Shown one piece after another: positions 1-9,123 of a DNA stretch of 64,000 bases. The stretch spans positions 265,516 to 329,515 of the forward strand of contig NZ_QYUR01000003.1 of assembly GCF_003596405.1 (NCBI RefSeq), given 5' to 3'. A program made the position numbers and the translations under genes. The DNA is from Pseudomonas cavernicola (GTDB lineage: Bacteria > Pseudomonadota > Gammaproteobacteria > Pseudomonadales > Pseudomonadaceae). The notes beneath the pieces are model-generated. The model ran no database searches, was not told where the DNA came from, and was given only the letters and a program-made list of their open reading frames with translations. How positions within the stretch are numbered: the stretch's first letter is position 1; each line of letters opens with the position of its first letter.

Positions 1-598
1 GGAAGCAAACAATGACAAGAAACACTGCAACCACCGAGTTTCTTCGTATTCCCCGGAATAGGCGCACCCATCACCGCCCGCAACCGCTCACGCAGCACGC
101 CTCGGATCATGATCATTTTTTGTCATCCGCTGCTTGTTGCGCTAAGCAAGCGCTCGGGCATGGTAACGACACTGCGACACTCGTATTCGGAGCCAATAAT
201 GACAACAAGCAACCCGATTAACTCTGCCACTCGCCTACCGAGCAAGCCTCATGATAAGCGCGGCTTGGGGCCGCGGGCCCTAGCGGTCTTGGGCTTATCC
301 TCGGCCTACCAGCAAACCAGACGTTTCGACTCCCGTGACGAATGGAGCCTATCGAGCAGGCCCACCTCCAGCGTCGGCAACAACTGATCGCGGGCTAGCC
401 TTTGCAACCCGGCCCGATGCCTGGGCTGATGAACAGCGGGCCCCAGCCAATACATATGACTTTCCCCGCGAACGCTGATGGGTACAGCTCATAGGGTCTA
501 TGCCGCAATGCGAAGTAACGCAAAACCATGCCACTCCACTTTGGCGCGGACGGCACTCCGCTCTGCGTCTTTATATTTCTGCCCAGGAGTCTTACCCC
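1..598. other. No convincing gene
   Basis: Only short open frames occur here and none has a recognisable domain together with a good ribosome site. A frame opening with ATG at 199 (about 62 codons) matches nothing I recognise. The stretch is best read as the upstream region of the DUF1254 pair, perhaps with remnants of an older gene. Confidence 0.5.
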
Positions 599-1954
599 AT
601 GCGCCACTGGCTCACCGCCCTTAGTCTCTGCCTGCCCCTGGCCACAGCTCACGCTGGTATGCCTAGTCCGGCCGCCGCCCAACAACTGGCCGAAGAGGCC
701 TATGTGTTTGCCTATGCCACCGCCGAGCACAACAAGGTGCTCAACGCCATCGCGGCCAAGCTGCCGTTTAACGTGCTCTATAACGAACCACGCCTGATGG
801 GTCCGGAAGACAACAAGGTAGTGTCGCCGAACAACGACACCTTCTATTCCCGCGCCTTGCTCGACTTGCGCAGTGAGCCGCAAGTACTGCAAGTGCCAGC
901 AGTGGAAAAACGCTACTACAGCTTTCAACTGATCGACGTACGCACCAATAACCTCGATTACATTGGCACCCGCGCTACCGGTACCGCGGCAGGCCGCTAC
1001 CTGATCGTCGGGCCGGCCTGGAAAGGTGAATTACCGGCTGGCTTCAATGGCCTGATTCGCTCCACCAGCCAACTGGTCTTCCTCCTTGGTCGCACCGAAG
1101 TCAAAGGCCAAAGTGACCAGGCTGCCGCCGCCGAGATACTCAAAGGCTACCGCCTACAGGCCTTGTCCAGCGTGCTTGGGCAAACAGTCCCAGCCGCCTT
1201 GCCGAAGCTGAAACTGCCAACCTATCGCAACAGTAAGGATGGCCAGGCCAGCGATGTGTTCGTGACGTTCAATGCCTTGGCGCCACTGCAAGCCTGGACA
1301 CCCGCTGAGCAGACACAACTGAGCCGCTTCGCAGAGATTGGTGTCGGCCCCGGCCTGGACTTCAACCCGCCTGCCGCCATCGCACAAGCCGTGGCCAGCG
1401 GCGCCGAGACGGGTCGGGAAAAGGTCAAAGCAGCCTCCCTCAGCATCTCCCCCAATCACAACGGCTGGTTCAGTTCACCCGCCAATGCAGGGCACTTCGG
1501 TAGCGATGATCTGACCCGCGCAGCGGCCGCCTGGCGCTATATCTATGTCAACGACCCTGTCGAGGCGCTCTACCCGATAGCCCTGCAAGACGCTAAAGGC
1601 AAGCCATTGAACGGCAACAAGGCCTATCGTCTGCACTTCGCGGCGGGGCAATTGCCACCGGTGGATTCATTCTGGTCGCTGACCCTCTACGACGCTGAAA
1701 CACAGTTGTTCTCGGCGAATCCGCTCAAGCGCTATTCCCTCGGCGACCGCAGCCCCAGCCTGACCTATGACGCTGACGGTGGACTGACCCTGCTGATTCA
1801 GAACAGCGCTCCAGCCCAAGCGCTGCAGGGCAACTGGCTGCCAGCTCCGAAAGGCCCGTTTAACATGATCCTGCGCCTCTATCTGCCGCAGCAGAAAGCG
1901 CTTCAGGGCGCTTACCAACTTCCGGCTATCGAGTCGGTCGCCAGTCAGGAGTAA
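599..1954 (+). CDS. DUF1254/DUF1214 domain secreted protein
   Basis: This protein of about 451 residues has a short hydrophobic signal peptide ending near an A-H-A motif (about residues 1-19), so it is probably periplasmic. The N-terminal half matches DUF1254, including the conserved SPNNDTFYS stretch, and the C-terminal half matches DUF1214, with an FWSLTLYD segment and a family-typical LPAPKGPF segment. I chose the ATG at 599 because AGGAG lies ten bases upstream and the signal peptide begins there; an in-frame ATG at 500 would bury that peptide. The biochemical role of the family is not established. A paralogue follows after 3 bases, so the two are probably co-transcribed. Confidence 0.85.
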   Translation: MRHWLTALSLCLPLATAHAGMPSPAAAQQLAEEAYVFAYATAEHNKVLNAIAAKLPFNVLYNEPRLMGPEDNKVVSPNNDTFYSRALLDLRSEPQVLQVPAVEKRYYSFQLIDVRTNNLDYIGTRATGTAAGRYLIVGPAWKGELPAGFNGLIRSTSQLVFLLGRTEVKGQSDQAAAAEILKGYRLQALSSVLGQTVPAALPKLKLPTYRNSKDGQASDVFVTFNALAPLQAWTPAEQTQLSRFAEIGVGPGLDFNPPAAIAQAVASGAETGREKVKAASLSISPNHNGWFSSPANAGHFGSDDLTRAAAAWRYIYVNDPVEALYPIALQDAKGKPLNGNKAYRLHFAAGQLPPVDSFWSLTLYDAETQLFSANPLKRYSLGDRSPSLTYDADGGLTLLIQNSAPAQALQGNWLPAPKGPFNMILRLYLPQQKALQGAYQLPAIESVASQE

Positions 1955-1957
1955 ACG

Positions 1958-3355
1958 ATGAATATCCCCTTCAGCCGTCGTCAATTCCTTGGTGGCCTGA
2001 CAGTGCTCAGCGCCGGCCTGGCCTGCCCAAGCTGGCTGCTGGCTGCCGCCCAGCCGTTAACTACCGACCCGGCGGAGTTCCGTGCGATTGCCCGTGATGC
2101 CTGGATCTACGCCTACCCGATGCTGATGCACTACCAGACCATGCAGAAGCAGGCGCTGGACGCCAAGACCCGCGAATACGTCGGTGGCTTTGGCAAGTTC
2201 CGCCACTACAGCGAGCTATTCACCCCGAAGAACCGTGACATCGTCACGCCTAACAATGACACGCCCTACTCCTGGGCCTGGCTCGACCTGCGCGCGGAAC
2301 CTTGGGTGCTCAGCGTGCCGGCCGTGGATAAAGACCGCTACTACGTGCACCAACTGGTCGATCAGTACACCCATAACTTCGGCTATGTCGGGGTACTCAG
2401 CACCGGCCGCGAGGCGGGCGATTATCTGATTGCCGGGCCGCACTGGCAGGGAGAAACCCCGGCGGGGATCAAGAGGGTACTGCGCAGCGAAACCGAGATC
2501 GTCATGATCCTCGGGCGTACCGGACTGAAAGATGCCAACGACCTACCCGCCGTGCGCGCTATCCAGCAGCAGTACCGGCTGCGCGCCCTACATGACTATC
2601 TCGGTAACCCCGCACCTGCTCCCGCCACTGCGATTGCCTGGCTGCCGTGGCAAGTGCCGCGCGATCTCGGCCCGGGCTTTATCGCCCACCTGAATCAAAT
2701 ACTGGAACTGTGCCCGGTCGATAAATCAGAAGTGGCGCTGCGCGAGCGCTTTGCTCGAATTGGCGTCGCACCCGGTTTGCCCTTCGATCCGGCAGCCCTC
2801 AGCGAGGCTCAGCGTCAAGCATTGATCGCCGGCATTCAGGAGGCGCAAGCCGACCTGAAAACCGCCAGCGGCCAGGTCCGCAACACCATAGGTCTGTTCG
2901 GCAACCGTGCGGCCATGCACAACGACTATCTAAAGCGCGCAGTTGCCGCAGCCGTTGGCATTTATGGCAATAGCGTCGAAGAAGCCTTCTATACCGGCAG
3001 CAAGCTGGATAGCAGTGGTCAGCAGCTCGTCGCGGGTCAGCGTTATCGCCTGCATTTCACGGCCGACCAATTACCGCCAGCCAGTGAGTTCTGGTCGCTG
3101 ACCCTGTATGAGCTGCCAGATCGTCAATTGGTCGACAACCCGATCAACCGTTACTGCCTGAGTAGCCGCGACGCCCTGCAACGTGATGCCGATGGCGGTC
3201 TTACCTTGCTGGTGCAAACGGAGGCGCCGGTTCAGCAGGATAACTGGCTACCCGCCCCGGCCAACGGGCCTTTCAGCCTGACCCTGCGACTCTATGGGCC
3301 TAGCGCTGAAGTGATCGCCGGAAAGTGGCAGATGCCGAAGATTGAGCGGGTGTAG
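1958..3355 (+). CDS. DUF1254/DUF1214 protein with Tat signal
   Basis: This 465-residue paralogue of the preceding gene has the same DUF1254 (TPNNDTPYS) and DUF1214 (FWSLTLYE, LPAPANGPF) landmarks. Its N-terminus carries a twin-arginine export motif (SRRQFLGG, residues 6-13) followed by a hydrophobic stretch, which suggests export in a folded state by the Tat system. The upstream copy has an ordinary Sec-like signal instead. It starts three bases after the previous stop and is likely part of a two-gene operon. Function is unknown; no metal or cofactor motif stands out by eye. Confidence 0.85.
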   Translation: MNIPFSRRQFLGGLTVLSAGLACPSWLLAAAQPLTTDPAEFRAIARDAWIYAYPMLMHYQTMQKQALDAKTREYVGGFGKFRHYSELFTPKNRDIVTPNNDTPYSWAWLDLRAEPWVLSVPAVDKDRYYVHQLVDQYTHNFGYVGVLSTGREAGDYLIAGPHWQGETPAGIKRVLRSETEIVMILGRTGLKDANDLPAVRAIQQQYRLRALHDYLGNPAPAPATAIAWLPWQVPRDLGPGFIAHLNQILELCPVDKSEVALRERFARIGVAPGLPFDPAALSEAQRQALIAGIQEAQADLKTASGQVRNTIGLFGNRAAMHNDYLKRAVAAAVGIYGNSVEEAFYTGSKLDSSGQQLVAGQRYRLHFTADQLPPASEFWSLTLYELPDRQLVDNPINRYCLSSRDALQRDADGGLTLLVQTEAPVQQDNWLPAPANGPFSLTLRLYGPSAEVIAGKWQMPKIERV

Positions 3356-3440
3356 TCAGACAGGTCGCGGGGGATAACCCAAGCTGGTACCTGGCAAGTG
3401 CTAAAAAACAAAACGGGCACTCTAGAGTGCTGCCTTCGAA

Positions 3441-3510
3441 TGTAGGAGCGAGCTTGAACTCGCGATTGGGCATGGCAGAAAAGCATCGCGAGCAGAAGCT
3501 CGCTCCTACA
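3441..3510. repeat. REP-like palindrome
   Basis: The arms TGTAGGAGCGAGCTTG and its near complement ending CTCGCTCCTACA form a long imperfect hairpin between two convergent genes. This is the classic Pseudomonas intergenic REP design. Confidence 0.8.
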
Positions 3511-3521
3511 AGAACAAAGGC

Positions 3522-3545
3522 ATCCTAGGAATAACCTAGGATGGC
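3522..3545. terminator. Palindrome downstream of alkylsulfatase
   Basis: CATCCTAGG and CCTAGGATG flank a five-base loop (AATAA) just past the stop of the leftward alkylsulfatase gene. There is no clear T-run, so it is a weak terminator candidate. Confidence 0.4.
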
Positions 3546-3555
3546 CGGTTACACC

Positions 3556-5544
3556 TCAAGGTGTGACGATATTGAACTGCGGGCTGAAGGCATCGAGCAT
3601 GCCGAGCAGCTCGCCGAGCTTCTTGCCATCGCCTTCAAGCTTGATGTCGCCCTGCTTGATCGCAGTGGGGAAGTCCAACTGGCGCTGGCTGATCTTGTCC
3701 AAGGTGGCTTTGTTCATCTTCACGCTGACATCCGCCTGCGTATTAGTGCTGTCCTCGCGTGAGGTCAGCACGCCATTGCGCAGAGTCAGCGCGAACGGCT
3801 TGTCGATGTCTTCAAACTGCCAATTAAGGGTCATGTCGTGGCCCTGGGCTTTCTCCGAGTCCAGGCGAATCGCCAGGTAATCGAAGAACAACGCCGGTGA
3901 CATGGCCTTGACCATATCCGACGACGCGGAGCTGCTTTGATACACCGGCACCCCGTTACGCAGCTCGAAGGCACCAGTCAGGTAGATGTTGCGCCACAGG
4001 GCGTTTTCACTCTGGTAGCCAAGCTGTTCGAAGGCCTGTGCCTGAAGTTCGAGAGCGTCTTTGTTCTGCGGCTCGGCAAATACCAGGTGGTTACCCAGTT
4101 GTGCCGCCCAACGATAGTCGCCCTTGTCCAATGCGCTGCGCATCAGTTTGAGCACGGCGGCGCCGCCGCCCATGGCCTCGACGTAGTGCTTGCCAGCATC
4201 GACTGGCTGCAAGGGGTTGAGGTTGGCCGGGTTGCCGTCGTAGAAACCAAGGTAGCGCTGATACACCGCTCGCGAGTTGTGGCTCAGCGAGCCGTAGTAG
4301 CTGCGGGTATACCATTTCTTTTCCAGTTCACCCGGCAGGGTTTTCATCTGCTCAGCCACTTCCATCGGCGTCAGCCCCTGGTTCATCAGGTGCAGGGTGC
4401 GGTCGTTGAGGAAGGCATACATATCGCGCTGATCCGCCAGCATGGTGCTGATCCGCTCACTGCCCCAGGTCGGCCAGTTGTGCTGGGCGAACATCACATC
4501 GCTCTTGTCGCCGTAGCGCGCCAGGCTCTCGTCGATGTACTGCGACCAGGCCTTGGCGTCGCGCACCAATGCGCCGCGCGGGGTGAGGATGTTGTGCATC
4601 ATTTGCGTGGCATTCTCAGACATGCACAGCGCACGCAGTTGCGGCAGGTAGAGGTTCATTTCCGCCGGCGCTTCTGTACCAGGGGTGAGCTGGAACTCCA
4701 CCTCGATGCCATCGATGTTGCGGGTCTCGTAGTGATCCTTGATCAGGTCGGTCGGCTCGATCAGGGTGATAGTGCCGCCCACCGGCAGGCTCTTACCCAT
4801 CCCGGCATCGACTTGGCCTTTTTCTCCGCGCGGCAGCAGGGTGCCGAACTGGAACTGGGCGCGACGCGACATAGCGGTGCCGGCGAACACGTTCTCGCTC
4901 ATCACATGCTCCATGAAGCCGGACGGAGCAAAGATCTTCACCTTGCCGGCTTTCACGTCGGCCTCATTCACCACCCCGCGCACGCCACCGAAATGGTCGG
5001 TATGGCTGTGGCTATAAGCCACGGCAATCACTGGCTTATGCGGGCGATTTTGGTAGTACAGGTCGAGGGCGGCCTTGGCTGTTTCGGCCATGGTCAAGGG
5101 GTCGATGATAAACAGACCGGTGTCGCCTTCGATGATGGTCATGTTCGACACATCCAGGCCGCGCACCTGATAAATACGCTCTTTAACTTCGAACAAGCCG
5201 GCATGGGTGCTGAGCTGAGCCAGACGCCAGAGACTCGGGTTGACCGAGTCCGGGGCCTTATCGGCATCCAGGAAGCTATAGGCCGGCATGCTCCAGATCA
5301 CCTTACCTGCGGCATTCTTGATCTCGCCTTTGAAGGGCGCGATCAAGCCGCGGCTGACCGACTCGTAATCAGTGCGATCGGTGAACGGCAGCTTGTTAAG
5401 AACAGCGGCGTTACTCGCGGCGGTCAGCGCACTGGCTGGCTGGTTGGCCACCAGCTCGGCGGCCGACAGTGGCTGCGCGATGCTGGCCGAGATAAAAACA
5501 GCCAGCAGGCCGCGTTGCAGGCATGGTAGGGATAACAGCGGCAT
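3556..5544 (-). CDS. Linear alkylsulfatase, SdsA1 type
   Basis: This 662-residue secreted enzyme probably hydrolyses primary alkyl sulfates such as dodecyl sulfate, releasing the alcohol and sulfate. A signal peptide covers about residues 1-28. The metallo-beta-lactamase core carries the zinc motif HSHTDH (H179, H181, D183, H184), with further conserved blocks around the MSENATQMMHN segment. It is followed by the alkylsulfatase dimerisation region and a C-terminal SCP2-like domain (about the last 120 residues). Length agrees with SdsA1-type enzymes. It is transcribed alone and converges with the DUF1254 pair. A long antisense open frame covers it but is a codon-bias shadow. Confidence 0.92.
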   Translation of the reverse strand: MPLLSLPCLQRGLLAVFISASIAQPLSAAELVANQPASALTAASNAAVLNKLPFTDRTDYESVSRGLIAPFKGEIKNAAGKVIWSMPAYSFLDADKAPDSVNPSLWRLAQLSTHAGLFEVKERIYQVRGLDVSNMTIIEGDTGLFIIDPLTMAETAKAALDLYYQNRPHKPVIAVAYSHSHTDHFGGVRGVVNEADVKAGKVKIFAPSGFMEHVMSENVFAGTAMSRRAQFQFGTLLPRGEKGQVDAGMGKSLPVGGTITLIEPTDLIKDHYETRNIDGIEVEFQLTPGTEAPAEMNLYLPQLRALCMSENATQMMHNILTPRGALVRDAKAWSQYIDESLARYGDKSDVMFAQHNWPTWGSERISTMLADQRDMYAFLNDRTLHLMNQGLTPMEVAEQMKTLPGELEKKWYTRSYYGSLSHNSRAVYQRYLGFYDGNPANLNPLQPVDAGKHYVEAMGGGAAVLKLMRSALDKGDYRWAAQLGNHLVFAEPQNKDALELQAQAFEQLGYQSENALWRNIYLTGAFELRNGVPVYQSSSASSDMVKAMSPALFFDYLAIRLDSEKAQGHDMTLNWQFEDIDKPFALTLRNGVLTSREDSTNTQADVSVKMNKATLDKISQRQLDFPTAIKQGDIKLEGDGKKLGELLGMLDAFSPQFNIVTP

Positions 5545-5764
5545 AGCGCCTCCACTAAGTGCTTATCGTTATTGGATTTTTGTAGGACAAGGCAGCTTAA
5601 GCCCTGCCATCCAACACAACCGCAAGCCTTAGCCGACAGAAAAGAATCACCCCCATCACCACGCACTTGAACCAGGCCATACTTCACCGCCACATCGGTA
5701 AACCATGGAGCGCATGTTATGGTCTGTCGCGACTTTGATTACTGACCGTAGGGAGACAACGAAG

Positions 5765-6232
5765 ATGCTGGTGCGGATGCTGACTTCGACATTGCTGGCG
5801 CTGGTTTGCAGCGCGTCTTTCGCTCACGAATACACCGCTGGCGAGCTACATATCGCCCATCCGTGGGCCCGCGCATTGCCGCCAAATGCGCCAACGGGTG
5901 CCGCGTATTTCGTCATCCATAATCATGGTCAGACGGAAGATCGTTTGATTGGCGCAGCAACACCGAGGGCAGCGAAGGCCGAACTGCACACCATTGTTCA
6001 GCTGGGTGAAGTGATGAAGATGCAGCACCTGGACTCAGTCGGCATTCCCGTCGGCGGCGAGGTTAAATTCGCTCCAGGCGGTACTCACTTGATGTTGTTT
6101 GGCCTGAAGCAACCGCTAGTAGCCGGTGAGCGCTTCCCGCTGACTTTGCAGTTCGAGAAGGCCGGCAAGGTTGACGTCGAAGTGGCGATCGAAGCAGAAG
6201 CACCGGCAGCAGACGAACACGCAAACCACTGA
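5765..6232 (+). CDS. PCuAC-type periplasmic copper chaperone
   Basis: This protein of about 155 residues has a signal peptide (MLVRMLTSTLLALV, cleavage after S-F-A) and a PCuAC (DUF461) domain. The copper-ligand pattern H(M)x10Mx21HxM is largely visible as M and H residues in VMKMQHL and GGTHLMLFG. Such proteins carry Cu(I) in the periplasm, mainly for cytochrome oxidase assembly. I chose ATG 5765 because GGGAG precedes it by nine bases and the signal peptide starts there; an upstream in-frame ATG at 5705 adds a non-signal extension. The tail is rich in Glu, Ala and His and might add a metal site. Confidence 0.88.
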   Translation: MLVRMLTSTLLALVCSASFAHEYTAGELHIAHPWARALPPNAPTGAAYFVIHNHGQTEDRLIGAATPRAAKAELHTIVQLGEVMKMQHLDSVGIPVGGEVKFAPGGTHLMLFGLKQPLVAGERFPLTLQFEKAGKVDVEVAIEAEAPAADEHANH

Positions 6233-6240
6233 CACGGCAT

Positions 6241-6318
6241 CCGTAGGCTGGGTAGAGGCCTTGGCCGAAACCCAGCTGTGAGCGCGCTGGGTTTCACGTT
6301 GTTCTACCCAGCCTACGG
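6241..6318. repeat. Long inverted repeat, copy 1
   Basis: Arms CCGTAGGCTGGGTAGA and TCTACCCAGCCTACGG enclose an inner hairpin around GAAACCCAG/CTGGGTTTC. A related copy lies at 51118-51208. It sits between convergent genes and can act as a bidirectional terminator. Confidence 0.8.
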
Positions 6319-6348
6319 AGCCAGGCGCCAGTAGCGAAAGCCATGTTC

Positions 6349-6972
6349 TCAGTCCCTGTCCAGCAGATGGAAACGTGGCAGGGACAGGTGCCAGTGAATC
6401 GCCGCCAGCCGCGTCAGCAACACCACCAACATGGCGATACCCGTCGCGACCCAATGCGGCGTGGCCAACTGGATCAGCCCAATAAACACCAGCGAGCCGG
6501 CGATACAGGCGGTGGCGTAGACTTCTTTTTTGAAAATCAGTGGGATCTCGTTGCAGATCACATCGCGCATCACCCCACCCGCCACTCCCGTTATCGCGCC
6601 CATGATCACCGCCGTGCTCATCGGCACGCTGTGCCGCAGCGCCACCTCTGTGCCATAAACGGTGAAAAGCGCAAGGCCAAAGGCATCCGCGATCAACAGA
6701 CCTTTTTCGTGAATGGGTTGGGTCAGGCGCACCCAGATCACCGTACCGACCGCTGCCAGTGAGGCCACCAGGATATAGGTGTCATCGCGAATCCAACTGA
6801 CCGGGTGATTGTCCAGAATCACATCGCGCAGGGTGCCGCCACCCAACGCTGTGACGATGGCGATCACCAATACCCCAAACAGATCCATGGACTTGCGCCC
6901 GGCCATCAACGCACCGGTAACGGCAAATACCGCGACCCCGAACAGATCCGACAGATAGAAGAGTTGCTCCAT
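6349..6972 (-). CDS. UPF0126 / TRIC-like membrane channel protein
   Basis: This 207-residue integral membrane protein consists of two repeats of the UPF0126 (YadS) domain, each of about three helices, with the glycine-rich signatures GGGTLRDVIL and GGVMRDVICN. Structurally characterised relatives form trimeric cation channels of the TRIC fold, so an inner-membrane monovalent cation pore is likely; its physiological role in Pseudomonas is not established. It is transcribed leftward, 12 bases after the glutathione reductase gene, and may share its transcript. Confidence 0.85.
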   Translation of the reverse strand: MEQLFYLSDLFGVAVFAVTGALMAGRKSMDLFGVLVIAIVTALGGGTLRDVILDNHPVSWIRDDTYILVASLAAVGTVIWVRLTQPIHEKGLLIADAFGLALFTVYGTEVALRHSVPMSTAVIMGAITGVAGGVMRDVICNEIPLIFKKEVYATACIAGSLVFIGLIQLATPHWVATGIAMLVVLLTRLAAIHWHLSLPRFHLLDRD

Positions 6973-6984
6973 GGCGGCCTCGGG

Positions 6985-8343
6985 TCAGGATGCAACGGGG
7001 CTGCGCATGGTCACAAACTCTTCGGCGGCCGTTGGATGAACCCCAATGGTCTCGTCGAACACCTGCTTGGTGGCCCCGGCCTTGAGTGCGACGGCCAGGC
7101 CCTGAACGATCTCCCCCGCTTCCGGACCGACCATATGGCAGCCCAATACGCGATCGGTCTTGGCATCCACCACCAGCTTCATCAAGGTACGCTCCTGGCA
7201 CTCGGTGAGGGTCAGTTTCAGCGCCCGGAAACGACTCTCGAACACCTTGATTTCATGCCCGGCCTCGCGCGCCTGCTCTTCGCTCAGACCTACGGTGCCG
7301 ATATTCGGCAAGCTGAACACAGCCGTCGGGATGTGCGTGTAATCCACTGGGCGGTACTCTTCTGGCTTGAACAAGCGACGCGCCACGGCCATGCCTTCGG
7401 CCAACGCCACCGGCGTCAACTGCACGCGCCCGATCACATCGCCAAGGGCGAGAATTGAGGGCTCAGTGGTCTGAAATTGCTCATCGACATGGATAAAGCC
7501 ACGCTTGTCCAGTTCGACGCCGGTGTTCTCCAGGCCTAGGTTATCCAGCATGGGACGGCGGCCGGTGGCGTAGAACACGCAGTCGGTGTGCAGTGCACGG
7601 CCGTCCTTCAAGGTGGCCTGCAGGCTGCCATCCGCTTGCTTATCGATCCGCACAATCTCGGCGTTGAACTGCAGGTCCAAACCGCGCTTGCTCAGCTCTT
7701 CTTTCAGGTGGTTGCGCACCGCGCCATCGAAACCGCGGAGGAACAATTCGCCACGGTATAACAGCGCGGTTTTAGCCCCCAGGCCGTGGAAGATCGAGGC
7801 GAACTCGACGGCGATATAGCCGCCGCCCACCACCAGCACCCGCTTGGGCAGCGCTTTAAGGAAGAATGCCTGGTTGGAGTTGATGGCATGCTCATGGCCT
7901 GGGATCTTGGGGATCTGTGGCCAGCCGCCGGTGGCAATGAGGATATGTTTGGCGCTAAAACGCTGGCCGTCGACCTCCACATGATGTGCATCCAGCAGGC
8001 GCGCATGGCTTTCCAGCAAGGTGACGCCGCTGTTCACCAGCAAGTTGCGGTAGATACCGTTCAAACGCTGGATTTCGCGATCCTTGTTGCCGATCAGCGT
8101 GGCCCAGTCAAAACCCGCCGCGCCCAAAGACCAGCCAAAACCCGTCGCTTGCTCGAAGTCCTCGGCGAAATGCGCACCGTAGACCAATAACTTTTTCGGC
8201 ACGCAACCCACATTCACGCAGGTACCGCCCAGATAGCGGCTTTCAGCTACCGCCACTCGCGCGCCGAAGCCAGCCGCGAAGCGTGCCGCGCGTACGCCGC
8301 CGGAACCGGCGCCAATCACGAAAAGGTCGAAGTCGTAAGTCAT
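6985..8343 (-). CDS. gor: Glutathione-disulfide reductase
   Basis: This 452-residue FAD enzyme reduces glutathione disulfide with NADPH. The N-terminal FAD-binding motif is GAGSGG, followed by the redox disulfide [13 protein letters not shown], a central NADPH-binding motif ([10 protein letters not shown]) and the C-terminal dimerisation domain with the catalytic GVHPTAAEE segment. ATG 8343 is chosen because GGAG sits just upstream and the protein then begins directly with the FAD beta-strand; a longer in-frame start would add 43 residues that do not resemble the family. It is divergent from the neighbouring glyoxalase-fold gene. Confidence 0.95.
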   Translation of the reverse strand: MTYDFDLFVIGAGSGGVRAARFAAGFGARVAVAESRYLGGTCVNVGCVPKKLLVYGAHFAEDFEQATGFGWSLGAAGFDWATLIGNKDREIQRLNGIYRNLLVNSGVTLLESHARLLDAHHVEVDGQRFSAKHILIATGGWPQIPKIPGHEHAINSNQAFFLKALPKRVLVVGGGYIAVEFASIFHGLGAKTALLYRGELFLRGFDGAVRNHLKEELSKRGLDLQFNAEIVRIDKQADGSLQATLKDGRALHTDCVFYATGRRPMLDNLGLENTGVELDKRGFIHVDEQFQTTEPSILALGDVIGRVQLTPVALAEGMAVARRLFKPEEYRPVDYTHIPTAVFSLPNIGTVGLSEEQAREAGHEIKVFESRFRALKLTLTECQERTLMKLVVDAKTDRVLGCHMVGPEAGEIVQGLAVALKAGATKQVFDETIGVHPTAAEEFVTMRSPVAS

Positions 8344-8439
8344 CGGGGGTCTCCTAAACAGGCCGCCAGCATACCCCAATCGTCCACCAGAGCAGCGCTT
8401 CAGCCTAAACTGACACTGAATACGCCAGGAGTAAAAAAC

Positions 8440-8862
8440 ATGCGCCGCACGCTTACCCATCTCGCCCTGCATGTCCCTGACCTAGATGCCTGCGTGCAGT
8501 TCTACAAAGAGTTCTGCGGGATGCAGGTGATTCATGAGCGCGCCGGCAAAGGCTCGCGCATTGTCTGGATGGCTGAGCCAGGCAAGGAACATGAGTTTAT
8601 TTTCGTGATCATGCCCGGCGGTCATGCACGGCAGTTGGCCGAAGACGATTACAGCCATTTTGGCTTTGCCGTGGACAGCCGCGAGCAGGTCGAAGTGATC
8701 GCCGCGCAAGCGCAGGCTGCGGGCTGTTTGATCTGGGCGCCGCGCGAGGAGCCCTATCCGGTCGGCTATTACTGCGGCCTGCGCGACCCGGCCGGCAACT
8801 ACGTCGAGTTCAGCTATGGCCAACCGCTAGGGCCAGGCTCCGAGGCGATGCCGATTCCGTGA
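8440..8862 (+). CDS. VOC (glyoxalase-fold) family protein
   Basis: This 140-residue single-domain vicinal-oxygen-chelate protein has a paired beta-alpha-beta-beta-beta layout with candidate metal ligands at H7/H11, H67 and a late Glu in the NYVEFSYG segment. The substrate cannot be predicted. The start has CAGGAG nine bases upstream. It lies back to back with gor across a 96-base gap, the usual setting for this gene in Pseudomonas, which hints at detoxification but does not prove it. Confidence 0.8.
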   Translation: MRRTLTHLALHVPDLDACVQFYKEFCGMQVIHERAGKGSRIVWMAEPGKEHEFIFVIMPGGHARQLAEDDYSHFGFAVDSREQVEVIAAQAQAAGCLIWAPREEPYPVGYYCGLRDPAGNYVEFSYGQPLGPGSEAMPIP

Positions 8863-8887
8863 TACACAGCTGCAATGTTGTGCTTTT

Positions 8888-9000
8888 GTAGGGTGGGTTA
8901 GCCCTACGGGCGTAACCCACCAAGCCATGCTCCGCATGGCCTGCACGCGACTTCTACGCTTGCCAACGGTGGGTTACGGCTGCGCCTAACCCACCCTACG
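8888..9000. repeat. Inverted repeat GTAGGGTGGGTTA
   Basis: GTAGGGTGGGTTAGCCC at the left pairs with TAACCCACCCTAC at the right, with inner GTAACCCACC/GGTGGGTTAC arms. A half copy recurs at 9056-9090. Confidence 0.8.
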
Positions 9001-9030
9001 AAAACCACAGATGCAAAAACCCGCACAAAC

Positions 9031-9056
9031 AAAAAAGCCACCCGAAGGTGGCTTTG
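9031..9056 (-). terminator. Rho-independent terminator of galU
   Basis: On the minus strand GCCACC-TTCG-GGTGGC is followed by six T residues, downstream of the galU stop. Confidence 0.85.
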
Positions 9057-9090
9057 TAGGGTGGGTTAGCCCTGCGGGCGTAACCCACCA
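9056..9090. repeat. Second copy of the GTAGGGTGGGTTA repeat half
   Basis: It repeats the left arm of the element at 8888 with one difference (CCTGCGGGCG instead of CCTACGGGCG) and directly abuts the galU terminator. Confidence 0.75.
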
Positions 9091-9123
9091 AACCACGCAC
9101 CGCGTGGTCAGCAAGAAGCTCGA

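Noticed and set aside
199..387. Small open frame at the left end of the window
   Set aside because: There is no ribosome site of note, no domain and low-complexity composition; evidence is too weak to list as a gene.
3937..5529. Long open frame (530 codons) antisense to the alkylsulfatase
   Set aside because: It mirrors a GC-rich gene with strong third-position bias, has no domain and no start context; the alkylsulfatase on the other strand has all family motifs.
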